Source of the DNA: Sodiomyces alkalinus F11
Taxonomy: Eukaryota > Ascomycota > Sordariomycetes > Glomerellales > Plectosphaerellaceae
Direction: 5' to 3'
Length of the DNA stretch: 64,000 nt
NCBI RefSeq assembly: GCF_003711515.1
Contig: NW_021167080.1
Span: 3,136,155 to 3,200,154, forward strand
Shown: positions 33,591 through 47,489 of the stretch, one piece after another
Layout of the letters: each line of letters begins with the position of its first letter
Position numbering within the stretch: the stretch's first letter is position 1
Translations under genes and position numbers: made by a program
The notes under the pieces: model-generated
Database searches by the model: none
What the model was told of the DNA's origin: nothing
What the model saw: the letters and a program-made list of their open reading frames with translations, nothing else

Positions 33591-34289
33591 GATGTAGATG
33601 TGTCGAGGTGCAGAACGGAGCGGATGGGGAGCGAGGGGGAGGGAGATTCGTGCTTCGAGAGCACGAGGCGCGAGGAGGGTATTCGAGCGAGTTTTCGACC
33701 CTACTAGATATTCTTTCCGCCCGCAATAGGAGTAAAGACGATAATACTATGGAAAACTGCCAAGACCCTCGGCCGACGAATGTCGGTTTACCGCATTTCA
33801 TGGGGCAGTTGGCGGTTGGCGGTTGGCGGTTGGCGGTTGGTTGGCAACCTTGTCCTTGGTCCTTGGTAGGTTGGTCGCAGATTTGGTCGTTGTCTCTCAT
33901 TATCCCGTGCGCTTTTCCTTTTCCCTCTCTTTCCCTTGCCGTACTCCCATCAGCTGTTATGTGCTTTTCCCTCAATATGCAAGCCGCTGGTTTAGGTTAA
34001 TAGTCTAACCACTGTCCATCCAGCCCCTCAGCTCTCAGCCCCTGACCATGGCCCGGCACTCCATCGGACACTACGGTGGACTGCCGGCCGCCCCTCCTTC
34101 TTTCTATTCCTTCTTGTTATCCTCGGTGACTGCTTCGGCGTGTGGACAGCGGACAGTGGACAGTGGACAGTGGCCCTGCTTTAAACGCCAGACGTTTCTA
34201 CTCCGTTACCCGTACACCTTAATCCACATGCTCATCCTTCTTATAACTCACGTGGGGGGACCTACGTTTTACGCGCAAACGCTCTAAAC
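33591..34289. other. SDR promoter region up to the transposon island
   Basis: About 700 bp of normal-composition DNA. It contains the cluster motif at 33769-33786, a TTGGCGG tandem repeat (about 33808-33840) and a GGACAGT repeat (about 34144-34173). The change to TpA-rich mutated DNA happens close to 34290. Confidence 0.65.
33769..33786 (+). promoter_or_regulatory. Candidate cluster-regulator site TCGGCCGAC-N5-TCGG (SDR promoter)
   Basis: The sequence reads TCGGCCGAC, GAATG, TCGG. It lies 179 bp upstream of the SDR start codon. The 12 bases TCGGCCGACGAA are identical to the PKS/OMT copy. Confidence 0.7.
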
Positions 34290-37020
34290 CACTTAAAAGC
34301 TATATTAATCGATAGCTCTTTCTAAGCTCTATACGCCTATCTATAGCACTGTATCGCGTAGGCGCTATTTAGGGCGTAAAATAAGTGCGAAAACGCCTGG
34401 AAACGCACCTACGGGTGCCCCACGTGCGGGGGAAAAATCTGATATAGCCCGTGCGCCGCTAATAAAGCAGCCGCGCAGAGCCGTAGCCACTAACGCCTCG
34501 CGACCCTAGCACCCTATAAAAGACCCCAGCCATAATAATAGCCATAGTACTAGCTATAATAACGCCCTAGCCCACTATAACGCCCCCGGAACTAACCCTA
34601 AGCCCCCTATAATTATAAGGGGCTTAGGGGAGGTAGAAATAGGGGAAACCCCTAAAAGCCCTATAAATACAGGGACTTCTACCTTTATTACGCCCTTTAA
34701 TTCGAAAAGGCAGCTTAGCCCTTCGACCCTAACCCCTAGAAGGTTTTCTAGGACCCGAACCGAGCCCCCCTCCGACTCTAAGGCCGAAGGCCTCTTCGAA
34801 ACGCCCTCTAGGCCCCCCCCCCTGCTGAAAAACAGGGCCTTATAGGCTCTAAATAGGCTAAAAAGGCCCCTGGAACTGCTAGAAACCCCTCTACTACGCC
34901 CTAGAAGTCGACTAGTTTGGCTAGTAAGGCCTAGGCTAGGGGGCTTCTCTAGCAGGCTTTTTAGCTACTTTAATAGGCCTACGACCTCGACCCTATGCCC
35001 TAGATTAAAGCCCTATCTACAGGGCTTAAATCTGCTATCGACGGAACCCTATAAGGCTCCTAGCCCCCTATACTCGAGCAGAAAGTCGACGAACTAGCCT
35101 AAGCAGTTCGTAGGCTTATAGAATAACCTAAACCCCTTTATAGCGAGGCTATAAAGGGAAAAACAGGCTTTATAGCACCCCAGGCCCCCTAAAAGGCCTT
35201 AGCACTCTTAACCCCCCCGGCCCCCCTCCCCACGGACCCTAAAAAGGTCCCTAAGGTTATTTTATAGTCTATAGCAGGGGAAATAATCCCCCGGGAGAAC
35301 TTTAATCCTCTTAAGCTCCGGAACAGGCTAAATAAGGCCCTAAAAATCTCTGCTATTACAGCTATTAGCCTATTAACTAACGGGAACCTTTTTTTAACCC
35401 CGGGCCCGAAATATAGCGTTTAGCAGCTCCTAGACTCTTAGAATCAGTGGTTTAAGGAGCTAAACCTGCCTCTTTCGCCCCCCTAACCTATAGGCGACTA
35501 GTTTAAGCTTATTATTAAATAGGTGCCTACTAGGGCCTTCGGAGGAGGGGAAACGCTATTATCCGACCCTGCCGACCCTTCCGACACACCGCTAAAAGCC
35601 CTGAACCGCAGCCTTTAACTGGGCCTAGGTTTAAAGTACCTAGTTACTAAAATCGGCACCTTTAACCCTATTAGGGTAGTAGGGAAGCCTCGCTGGCTAA
35701 GAACCCTAGACGGGCTTCACGGCACTATTATCGTTTTAGTACTAACTACTGAAGAGCAGAAATACTGCTTAAAACAGGGGCTCTATATAGCCGGCCAGCG
35801 GCTAAAGGTCTATAAATATAGGCCTATAACCCCTAGGACCCAGTACTCTAACTGCTAGAAATTCGGGTATACCCGAGGGATCTATAAGCGCCTAACTACC
35901 TGCTCTATCTACGCTATAGAGGGCTATAGCGACGAAGACCACTACTATAACGAGTACGAGGAATACGGCGACTACGAACACAGGACCTATAAGTGCCATA
36001 ACTACGAGGGGGTATACCCCCCTTACAGTACAAACTACAAGGTCTTTCAAGCTATTAAACCCTAAATCCTATAAATAAAGGGTCTTTTAGTTCGAAAGAA
36101 ATCCGGTTTATTCAGCATAACGTCGATAAATAGGGTCCGGCGTAGGAAGCTATCCTAGAATAGGCTTTAGAGGCTTCGGCTAATATAGTCCTTATCTAAG
36201 AGCCTTCCTACGTCCTAAAACCAGAAGGGTAGTATATTCGAAACCACCTAGCCTTCTATACTATCACGCCTATATCTCGGAAAACCCAGTTTTTTCCTAT
36301 TAAACCTAGGGTCCTTACGTATATAAGAAAGGGCTCGGGTATCGAATTTTCACACCGCGAAGACCTTCTAGATAATATAGACACGCAGCTTATAGAGGTC
36401 TATTATCTGCAGACCTTCTATATCCTAAACGTCTATAATCAGATAGAGCAGAATCCCGAAATAATAGGCAGAGGGCCTTTAAGGCCCCTTAGCCCTACCC
36501 TCTCTACCTCTTCTACTTCTTCTTCCCCTTCTTTTCCTTCTTTTTCAGGCTCTCGAAGCCGACCCTGGACCGAAGATCGCGTGCTATAGGGCCTTTAGGT
36601 CCCTAAGCCGACCCTTATTATAGGGGACTTTAATAGGAACCACTAGCAGTAGAACGGGGCTACTACGAATCAGGCTTCTATTAAGGCCTAGGCCCTAGTA
36701 GACTGGTTAAATAGCCTTGAAGCCACCTGTTTAGTGGATCCTGAAGAAGTTAACCTAAACGGGGGGACCTTTTTTAGGTCTAATCTTCGTCAAAAGTCGG
36801 TTATAGACCTAGTATTTTACACGCCCGGCTTTAATCGTCTCCGCTTTTATAAGTGGGAATGTATCGAAAACACTCCCTCCTTACACCGCGCTATCCTGAT
36901 TTCAGCCTCTATTCTAGGCTCTAAAAGTCTATCAAGGAATAGGCTATAATACCAGGGAAAAGGTACACCGTAGCGGATAATACTATTAGGCTTAATAGTC
37001 GTATATTTCTTAAGACTTTA
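34290..37020 (+). mobile_element. Tad-like LINE, 5' segment (gag-like ORF and endonuclease), broken
   Basis: A gag-like trace contains cysteine/histidine knuckle remains near 35842-36000, where the substitutions seen (Q to stop, H to Y, C to Y) are all explained by C-to-T or G-to-A changes. From about 36230 to 36960 an apurinic-type endonuclease trace is readable: a YIRKG/NIDTQLIEV region, IIGDFN with its Asp, then SVIDLVFYTPGFN and HRAILISAS. Similarity stops near 37020 where other DNA begins, and the LINE resumes at about 47565. Confidence 0.75.
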
Positions 37021-38827
37021 ACTTAAGGGAAAAAGGGTATTTTTCCCTCTACGCTAATATAGCGATTCTAAGGTTTTCGCCGAACACTTAGCGGCCCGAG
37101 TATATCTCCGACTATATATAGTGCGAATCTATAGTGCTACTCTATTCCTTATACTACCCCCTCTTTAACGGGACTAGTCCTTTAGGCCCGTTTTAGCCCC
37201 CTTAGTAGGTCCACGCGATTTAGCCTCGCGCGAAGCTTATCGTCCAGTTAGCGATTTTAATTAGTTACCGTTATAAGGCTTCCTAACCTCCTTCTATAAT
37301 ATTATAACTTTCTTCGTGTTAGCCGAGTAATCGGTAAACCGTTAATGGTATAAGCGCGTGGCTAACTCGCTTACCTATTATGATTCCTATTCTAGCGTCT
37401 CGTATAATAATCGGCGATTACTCGCCGTGTTTCCTAATATCACGCTTATCGCTATTCCTTCCTTTATTATTATAGTATATATTATTACTAAATTTACGGT
37501 TACTATTCTTTATACTTACCCCTTCTTTAGCTAGATTCGTAACTAAGGCGACTATTCGCCGCGTAGATAAATTTTCCTTATTCCCTTTTATAGTTATTTT
37601 CCTCTTCTTTTCCCCTTCCTTATATAATCCTTTATTCTTTATAGTACGTTCCTAACTTAACTATAACGTCGAATAATCGCCGTATAACTATTTCTATCTT
37701 TATTTTTATCTTTATTCCTAGTTATAATTAGTTTGTACCGTTAAGTATTTGGTAATATATCGCTTTTACTTAGTATACCTCGGGAGCTTCGCTCCTTACC
37801 GTATAATACTAATATTAGGTTTATCGGCGGCTACTTAACAGAGCCGCCCTACGGACGCTATATTACCTCTGTAGTAATAGATATTTATATTAATTATATT
37901 AATAATTCTAATAGTAACGCTTATTATTATATTATTTATACACGCTCTTACTAAGCTTATATATTTATAAGTTCCCCCCTTAGTTTTATCGAGCGCTTAG
38001 TATCTAATACGTTTTTAGATTCCCGATAAACTCTTAGGCGCTACCTAATAGATTTAGAATATTATAACGGGTATTATAACTCTTAAAGCTAATAGCGAGC
38101 TAATAACGCTTAGTCGCCGCTATTTCTATCTCCGCCTTTAGGCGGCCTATAAATAATTTCGTAAAGCTTTAGACGAGATTACCCGCCCGCCCGCTATCGC
38201 CGTCGCTAATCGTCTTATACTTAATAAGTTATTATTTATCCGGTCTCTCTTAACTATTAATCTTATAATACGGGTTTGTACTTACCGCTCGCCGTTTATA
38301 TAGCTTCCGTTAATTTTAGTTAGGTTAATAACCTTAATATCGCTGATACTCGCGCCCTTATAGGTATAGTAATCCCGCCCTATAACCGTAGTCTTATTAC
38401 CTTTACTACTTTAGTTTAGGCCGTTTATAAGCTTTATTATACCGAAGGTGGAGAATACCCCGCTAAGCGCTTAGCGAGACTAACCGGTTATACTTAGCGC
38501 GGTATAAATATATTCCCCTAGCTATTAGGCCTAAGTTAAGCTATAAACGCCGTTACTAAACCCTATTATCCCATTATATTTACCGCGTATACCGGTTATT
38601 ATATATCCGCCCACGGCCCCTAAATCCATAAGTCGTCGGATAATAAGGTTAAGGTCGCTAACCCGTTACCGTAGCCCGCCGCCTCGCCTATTACCGCTAA
38701 TAGCCCTAAGGCTATCGCTAAGTTATCGCCTATCGCCGTTAAGTCTAAGGATAAGGAGGAGGAAATAAAGGAGGCGGAGGAGACGGAGGAGGAGGGTATT
38801 AAGCCCGACTCTAATAATATTAAGATT
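37021..38827. other. RIP-mutated DNA of unassigned origin
   Basis: It lies between the broken LINE endonuclease region and the left 73-bp direct repeat. A partly open plus-strand trace at about 38340-38830 has a lysine/glutamate-rich end, but no domain that I recognise. It may be part of the gypsy element's left LTR or a separate insertion. Confidence 0.4.
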
Positions 38828-38902
38828 TATAATCCTATCGTGATTATACCTGGTTCCTTACTTAACCCTACCTTTTCACTCTTTACGACTACCTATTTAA
38901 TA
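38828..38902. repeat. Left copy of 73-bp direct repeat (probable LTR end)
   Basis: Bases 38828-38900 are identical to 47490-47562. The next two bases are TA here and CA in the right copy, as if an LTR-terminal CA had been changed to TA. Gag traces of the gypsy element begin just downstream. Confidence 0.7.
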
Positions 38903-41900
38903 TTTTAATCGCTTTACCCTCTAAGGGCGCGAAGACCGTGAAAGAGAGTCACTAAGATATCTAAATATCACGAAATAAACGATCCTACCTTCAATTTCGA
39001 TAAGGCTACTAGCTAGTTTAAGCGATAGCTACGCGATAGCGAAACCGCCTTTATAGAGGACGCCGACGAGGAATATAACGGGAATACGCCGGGAACTAAC
39101 ACTATTCCTACTACTCCTACCTCTACTACCGTACCGGCACCTATTCCTGCCCCTACACCTACTCCTATCGCTAGCACTACCTCTACTACTACCTCTACCC
39201 CTATTACCGTCCCTATTCCTCCTATAACTATAACAAGACCCGTATAGGATCCCAACCTGCCCCCGCACGTAGACATTAACCTAGCTATACTAACGGATAA
39301 ATAACTAGACGAACGCGTTAAATAGATAAAGGTATAGAACCACCGTAAGCGTAAGCTCGTTTATCTTACTAAGCTAGAAGCGAATACTGCTACCGTCGCT
39401 ACTACTGCTACCGCCTCTATTAATCCCGCTATCGATTCCTACCGAGCCGATATTACCCACCGTCGTATAGCTAAACCTTAATATTATATTATCGTAACCC
39501 TAACGGGATCCTAGTATACCCACGATATATCCACGACGTCTTTTATACACGGGTCCGCTATATAGGCTAAGTTTAATTTCCCTTTACCTAAATAGGATAA
39601 CGTATCCTAGGCTAAGTATCGCACGTTTATCTAAGAAACGAATTAATAATTTAACCTAGACTCTTAGTCCTTCCCTATAGACGCTATAAAGAATTACTTC
39701 GTTATATCGTGCCTCCCCCACCACTTTAAGGAACGCTAGTAGACTAAACTACGATATAAGTACGATAGCGACTCTAATAGGGTTAGCTAGGCCGTACTAT
39801 AGGCTTAGTTATCTTATTAGGTTAACGATAACGATACCCGCCTACGGGAGGTAGTAGTATAGATCCAGAGCGAGTCTATCTTATTTTAGAGAGAGGGCGA
39901 GTCCTACGCTAAGTTTATATAGTGGTAGGAAGCCCTAGAGTCGGAACTACCGGGCGAGCTCCCGGACTAGTAGAGGATATAGATAGTGCTAATAAGGGTC
40001 CTCCTACCTATCCAGGACTATATAGTGTTTATAGGGGTTCCTAAGGACTACTAAGACCTAGCCCCGGCCTGCTATAGGGCTAAGGCTTTAACCGTTAACG
40101 ATAGGCTAGCCGTTACTCGAGCAGACTTTTAGTCCACTACTTAATAACGTTATTTCCGTTCGCGCGCCCTAGGATAAAGTACCTAAACAGCCACCTACGG
40201 TTCCACTAGTATCCCCGCGTCTACTCCTATATCTGCCCCTACGCCTACCCTAACCTCTACTCCTAGCTACCCTATACGCCCTAAACTATTATCGTACCTC
40301 GACTCTATCACTTACTATAACTATAACTAAAAGGGGCACTACGCTACTATATACCTTAGCCCTCTGGCATAGCGTTCGAGTAATAGTAACCCGAATACCT
40401 AACCGGTATCTATATCCCGCCCCACGGTCGGCTATATTACGGACGAGGTGCCTTAGGAACTATACCCGCTTCGGACTACCCCTACTACTATACTAGTAAA
40501 GGCACGTATATCCTTTCGCCGAGGTAAGGGATAGGTATAAACGTCGGCCCTCCTTAACGGAGGCGCCGATATTAACGTGCTAGATCGGTCCCTCCTAAGA
40601 CTTAGTTAGGTCCCCGAGGGATCCCTGATCCCGGTGTCCTGGATTACGGAAGGATAAACGAAGATAACCTTTAGGTCCCTCCACAGGATTATTACCACTA
40701 CCGACTATTAGAATCGGAAGAAAATACAGCGCGTTGAGTTTTACGTTATAGACCTCGATCCCTAGGGCGTAAAGATTATCTTAGGGAGGCCGTGGCTTAT
40801 AGCCGTTAACCCTACGTTAATTAGTAATACAGTATATAGACTTATCCCTTAACCTACGTAGAGCTCGGTATGGTTACGTTACCGAGAGAACGATATAGGG
40901 TAGTTAGATAAGCTAAGTCTATCCTTACTCTAACCTATATAGGTTCTACGCGGGTTCTACGTATCGGCTATATCGGCCTTAATGGCCTAGAAAACCCTTT
41001 AGTGGGATATAGAGATATATTCTTAAATAGGGTCTACCCTAGCCTAGATAAGGACCTAATAGCTACCCCTACGCTACCGGAATAGTATTAAGATTTCGCT
41101 AACGTTTTTAACGTCGAAAATACCGGGCGGCTACCGACGCACTAGTAGTAGGACCACGTCGTTAAAATCGAGGAAGGGAAGAAGCCCCCTTACGGACCGA
41201 TTTACCCATTTACCGTGCAGGAATTAGAGGTGCTACGCTAGTATCTATAGGATACCGTTACGAAAGAGTGGATTAGACCGTCCACTAGTCCGGCCGGCGC
41301 GCCTATCCTATTCGTCCCTAAAAAGGGTAGTAAGCTACGTCTTTATATTAACTATAGAGGGTTAAATAAGGTGACCGTTAAGGACTATACCCCCCTACCC
41401 CTAATCCACGAAATCCTAGATCGGTTATCGTTAGCGTAGTACTATACTAAGCTAGATCTTAAAGATACGTACTATCGGTTACGGATTCGGGAGGGCCATA
41501 AGTGGAAAACGGCGTTCCGGATAAAATATAGCCACTACGAATACCTTATTATACTATTCGGGTTAACTAACGCCCCCGCGAGCTTTTAACGGTATATTAA
41601 CTAGGCGTTAACAGGCCTCGTCGATACTATCTATATAGTCTACCTTAACGATATCCTTATTTATAGTAAGGACTTAGTTACCCACCGCGTGCACATTCGC
41701 GAGGTCCTTATAAGGCTTAGGTAGTAGTCCCTATATACTAACCCTAATAAGTATAAGTTCGAGACTAAAAACGTTAAATTCCTCGGGTTTATCTATAGCC
41801 TAGATAGGGTATATATAGACCCGGCCCGCGTTAAGGCTATCCATGACTAAGAACTCCCTAATAGTATTAAGAAAATACAGGTCTTCCTAGGCTTTACGGG

Positions 41901-44400
41901 TTTTTATAGGCGTTTTATTAAGAACTACTCTAAGGTGGCCGCCCCTCTTATAGACTATCTAAAAGGGGGACCCACTAAGGGCTATACCGGGATTATAGTA
42001 CTATCCCCGTAGGCTTAGTCCGCGTTTAAGGAGATAAAGCTACTATTCCAGAAAGCGCCGGTCTTACGGTATTTTAACCCCGCTCTACTAATACGTATTA
42101 AGCCCGATACTTCTACTTTTATAATTAGGGCCGTTATTAGTTAGCCCGAGGATTGGCTCTAAAGACCCGTTACGTTTATATCTTATAAGCTCCGCGGCGC
42201 CGAGCTTAATTATAGTATACCCGATTCTAAGCTTATAGCTATTATTAAGTCTTTTCGGACGTAGCGGCATTATATAGCCTATAGTCAAAGCCCTATAGTA
42301 GTCCTAATAGACTACCTAAACTATTAATACCTGCTGGATAAGCCGAAGCTTAAGGGGCAGCACACGCGGTAGCTTAAGGAGCTCGCCCCGTTTGATTTTA
42401 AGATTCGGCACCGCCCGGGGACGTTAAACCCTGCGGATAGGTTATCCAGGAAGCCCTAATATACGCCCTATAAGCGCGCCCTAGTTACTAACCGGGCTAA
42501 GGTGGTAGAGTCTTTTTCTAAGCGTTTTATAGGCTATATCGGGAATTAGGGTGGTTCCCGTAATAGCCCCGGGTATAATTTTCCCGCTCCTCCTACCTTA
42601 GTAGTTAAGACGTAAGCGGATACCCTTTTTTTAGAACCCGCTCCTCCCACCTTAGTGGTTAAGACGTAAGCGGATAACCTTTCTCCCTCTATAGAGTCTA
42701 CTTCGAAGCGTTTTTCCTTAGGCCTATATAGGACCTAGTATAGTACCCGCGCTATTCCCGCTCCTCCCACCTTACCGGAAAAGATAGTCGAGACGTAACG
42801 GATAATCTTTCTTTAAAGCCCTTATCGAGACGTCTTATTTTAGGTCTTATCGGGAACTAGCGTGGTTCATGTACTACCCCCGAGTCTAACCCTATTATCC
42901 CTATTATCGATTCCCCTACCCTACTAGAAAAGGTAGTAAAGGCGTAAGCGGAAGACCCTTTTTACGCCTGTTAGCGAGAAGCCCACGGCGATAATACTAT
43001 ATACGGATAATGGTCTAGGAGTAGTGGTATCCTTTATTTTAAGAATCATGTTTTTATACTAAACTACTCTAGCCTCCGTTAGAAGGTCCTATAATATTTC
43101 TATAATAGACTTAGCGTGGGTTATTATAGGGTTATAAGGACTATTCAGAGGATTTCGGACTTCTACTTTTAGGATTATTTACCTAAGGATATCCGGTAGT
43201 TCGTGCCCACCTATACTATCTATTAGCATACTAAGCCGCGGTACTATAAGTCGTATAGCGAACTAGCGAGTCTTTTAATGCCTTAGCGCCCCTTTATAGA
43301 GATATCTATTAACTTTATCACGGGCCTACCGCCGGTTTATAGCGCGGCTATAGATAAAAAGCGGGATACTATTCTTATAGTAGTATACCGCCTAATAAAG
43401 TACTCGATTTATATCCTCTTAAGTAGTGGCCTGATAGCAGAAGGACTTACTAAGTCGCTATAGTATCACGTCTTCCGCACTTTCGGCCTACCTAACGGTA
43501 TTATCTCGGACTAAGGCTTACTATTTATAAGTCGCTTTTAGGTAACCTTATATCGGTACCTCGGCACCGCGCGACGTCTATCTATAGCGTGGTACCCGTA
43601 GACGGATAGATAGACAGAGCGGCAAAACCAGAACCTTAAGCACTATCTTCGCGTTTTCTACTCGTAGGAATAGGATAACTAGGTTAACCGACTACCGCTC
43701 GCAGAATTCACCTATAATATAGCGTGGCACTCTACGATATATTACACCCTATCTAATACCCTAATAGGCTATAACCCTTAAGGCCCTAATAAAGTATAGC
43801 TCCTAAGGGTAAACAAGGTCCACGCCGCTAAAGCAGAGCGCCGTGCGGAGTACTTATAGCCTAGCGCCGATCTATCTCGGACCTTATTAAAAGGGCGTAG
43901 GCCTCCTATAAACGGTATTATAATAACGGTCGTGCCTAGCGTTCTTTTAAGGTCGACGAGTATATCCTACTATCCACGAAGAATATCCGGTAGAAAAGGC
44001 CTTTAAAAAAGCTTAGCGATAAGTTTATCGGCCTATATAAGGTAACTGAAATCATCGACACATATAGCCTAGCTTACTAACTAGAACTACCGAAGGGTAT
44101 AAGGATTTATAACGTCTTTCCGGTTTCTCTGCTAGAACTATAGAGGTCCCGCGATAGGTTATAGCCGGGGCCACCACCTATAGTCGACGTCGAACCGGAC
44201 TCGGATAAGTACGAGGTCGGAGCTATCCTAGCTTACCGATATCAGGGTAAGCGACGTTAATACCTAATTAAATAGGTAGGGTATAGCGATGAGGAGAATA
44301 CCTAGGAGCTAAAGTGGAATATTCCCGATAAACTCATCAACGCTTACTTTAAGGCGAGACTATCCGGGGACTATATAGGTTCCTATAATATCCTTACGGG
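38903..44400 (+). mobile_element. Ty3/gypsy chromodomain retroelement, internal region, broken
   Basis: Order of traces on the plus strand: gag (from about 38985) with a P/T-rich stretch and a zinc-knuckle remnant near 40316; aspartic protease near 40560; reverse transcriptase from about 41160, where the YxDD box near 41640 now reads YLND; RNase H to about 42440; integrase with its acidic core residues between about 43295 and 43640; and a chromodomain-like end at about 44205-44345. The order protease-RT-RNaseH-integrase-chromodomain defines chromoviruses. Every part has several stop codons, so the element is dead. Confidence 0.85.
42583..42815 (+). repeat. Repeated unit in the gypsy RNase H-integrase linker
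   Basis: A CCCGCTCCTCC-led unit of about 50 bp starts at 42583, 42637 and 42757, with a more diverged relative near 42905. It is a local duplication inside the pol gene. Confidence 0.7.
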
Positions 44401-47400
44401 GAACTAAACGGGTTTATATACTATTCCCACGGGAGACCCTATAAATATAATATAAGGACGTTATCCTATCCTTTCTCTTCCTTAGGGATAATAAGACTTA
44501 CTAAGAACCTAATAGGTTTATACACTATTCCCGTAAGGAACCTAATCAGAATATAGCGTATGTATCGGCTATATTAACCTAGTAAAACCCTTTAGTGGGT
44601 CGTAGAGATAAAATTCTTAGGTAGGGACCCCCCCTTAATCTAGACGGGGACTATATAGGCGTACTTAATCGGTTACTGTTTTCTTCCTTAGAGTATTTTA
44701 CTCTCGACCTTTATTCTTCTTTTTTAAGCGTTCTGCTCTTAATCTCTGTTTTTCTGTATTAGGCGCTAATAGCCCTTTACGCCGTTATCTATATATCTAC
44801 CTATATTAATCAGGACCTACGAATATACTAACCGGGGCATAATCTCTACTCCTTACACCTTATCCCTCCCCTTTACGAATATTACGATTAAGACGATATA
44901 TCACGCTAGATTATAGTTAGGACTATTAGGGTTATGATAGGAATACCCTAAAGCTAGTTAAAAAAAAAAAAGAAAAAACTTAACCCGAAGGCTAGTAAAA
45001 AACCTAAAAAAAAATTAACCGTTCCTCTATATATACTATCACGGCCCCTTTAGGGCGTCCTTAAACCCTACTAATTTATCGTCTAGAGGGGTAGGCTCCC
45101 GCCTAGCTACCTCGCCGTTATTATCCTCTATATATACCTAGCTCTGCCCCGCGGTAATAACCGTTACCCCCTTTTACCTACTACCCGCGGATAGCATTAA
45201 AAGCCGAAAAGACAGAGGCGTCTTCGCCTTCTACTACTTCTTCTTTTTCTTCTATAATAAAGGAGTTAAGGGCGTTAGAGCCTTCTTCCCCTTCTTCACT
45301 AACTAGGTCGGTACTATATCGTTATCGTCGGGCACTTCGTAAGGATCCGGGGGACCCTAAGGACCTTACGGCACGAAGCCTTAAGGTTACATGGGGCTAC
45401 CACTTTTACTAAATATATCGTTATCTATAAAGCTAACCCCTACGGGGGCTAAGGCAGACCCTAAAGGCGTAGGCAGGTCTTCCTAGGCCTAAGCCTAGGC
45501 TAGGTTAAGGGCAGCTATCTACTCGAAGGCAGTGGCCGTATATTCCTAGGCCGCGAGGTCGCGCTAATATAACGCTAGGCGTTACTACTCGATATCGAGC
45601 CGCTACTACTTAACGGTAAGACGCTACTACTATAACCCGATAAATTACTTAAGCAGCGACTATATACTATTAAGCCTTTTATAGATATCTTCCGCCGTTT
45701 TCTAGCGGGTATTAGTAACTTCCTTAGCTTAACGCTAAATAGCTATAGCTTCCTTAGTAGACGACCGGTTAACCTTTAGCGTCGCTTAACCTAAAGCCTC
45801 TCTAAGAATAACCTAGTATCGAACTACTATAGCCTAGTACTATATAGGATTAGTAAAGGAACTATACAGGACTAATAGAGGAATATAGTCGAAAAGAAAG
45901 ACTATAATACTTACACGACGACTCTTGTTTAGGCCACCTTTCTTAATAGCGATAACTAAAACCTTCTATAGCTACTCGGTAGCGTTCTTACCGGCGATAA
46001 GGGAGCTATTATATATATTAGAAAACAGGACCACGGAGTAGTCTATAAAGGGAGGGACTATAGCTATAGGGAGAGTATAATAATAAAGGTGTATAACTTA
46101 CTCCGCGGCACTTTAGGCTATTATACTTAGAGTAATAGTAGCACTTATTTATCCGCTAACCGTTATCGGCGTATTAGCAGGTTACGGCCTTAATAGTATA
46201 CGTCTTTTCCTTAAAGTTAATCGTTACTAACTTACCTGTATAATGTATATAGGGGGCCCTTAGATCCCCGCCTATACCTATATCTATTACCCTTTAGCGT
46301 GGAGCGACCGGCGGCGTAGTAGTCGATAACGATATAGCCGCGGTAGGAGTAGGAGGCTTTAGCGTAGCCGGGGTAATAACCTATAACAAGGCAGGTTAAG
46401 TAGCCGACTATAGGGCAGACTACCTAGCGGACTATAAGAATAACGCTATAGCCGTGGTCTTAAGCCTCTTAGAGGCTCGCGTTATACTTATAGGAGTGGC
46501 AGCGCGCTTATTATTATCATTATTATCTCCCTAGGAAAGTATAGTAACTACGCTATACCGCGCGGTTAGCTAGTATTATAGATTAAAGACGTGTAGAAGT
46601 ATTTATAAGATAGTAGTTAATTAATAGAAGACTATAAGACGTTAGTATATAGTATCTTAGATTAGGGGAAAACTCACGAAGAATAGTATAATCGGAGAAT
46701 TAAGTATAGGAGAGGAAGAAAAGAATAGAAAGAGGGAATAATAGTAGGTTACGAGATATCCCTAAAAAGCAGTTATATAAGTACCTATTTTTAGTATTAA
46801 GAAGGAAGCTATAAATTCACGGAAGGGGTAATAACGGACCCTATATAATACCGGCTCTAGGAGTCTTTATAGATAAATTAAAGGGATAGCCTAAAAGGAT
46901 AAAGGGATATATTAGGGGGCTAGTAAAGGAACCGGCCGGGAACCTATGAGGGTCCCGGGTAGGGTATTATCTGTAGTGGTTTTATCGATAGAATAAAGAG
47001 AGGGAGTATATACCCGGGTTAGAGCCACGGCCTAAAAGGCTCTATATAGGAACTAGGCGGGGACCTATTAGGGTCCTATCGTAGAGGGCTCTGGTTCGGG
47101 GTACCGGGGGACTTAGAGGACGGATTCGGGTACTGGGTTTTCGAGGAGCCGGGAGGCCGGCACGGATCGGGCGCTCCTAAGGATAGGAGTATCCGGGGAA
47201 GGTCGCTATATCAGGTGCCTATAGCAGTGGTTATAATAGGTCCCTAGTATAAACCTATAGGGGTCCAGGCGTGTCTAGTCTAAGACCCCTCGAGGCATAA
47301 ACAAAGCAGTCATTATACTAGTAAATAGAATAGTCCCTCGAAGTAAATAAAGCAGCCCTCGAGGAAGTGAATAAAGCAGTCCTCGAGGAGTAGCAGAGTA

Positions 47401-47489
47401 TAGTCTTAAGGAGCGGAGGAGCCTCCCCTTAGAAGAGGGAGGCTAGCGATTAATCTGACTCTTTAGCTATACCCACATTCTAACCCTAT
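44401..47489. other. RIP-mutated DNA, partly a duplicated gypsy fragment, otherwise unassigned
   Basis: 44562-44655 resembles 40961-41050 of the same gypsy pol region, so a second piece of the element is present. From about 45000 to 46560 a minus-strand coding trace may exist (proline-rich near 45400), but I cannot assign it. The final kilobase (46900-47450) is G-rich with short repeats built on TCGAGG. Confidence 0.45.

Noticed and set aside
39013..39276. Minus-strand frames with V/G/I repeats
   Set aside because: Antisense of the P/T-rich gag linker of the gypsy element.
42540..42815. CRISPR-like spacing of repeat units
   Set aside because: Units are degenerate, few and inside a retroelement gene of a eukaryote.
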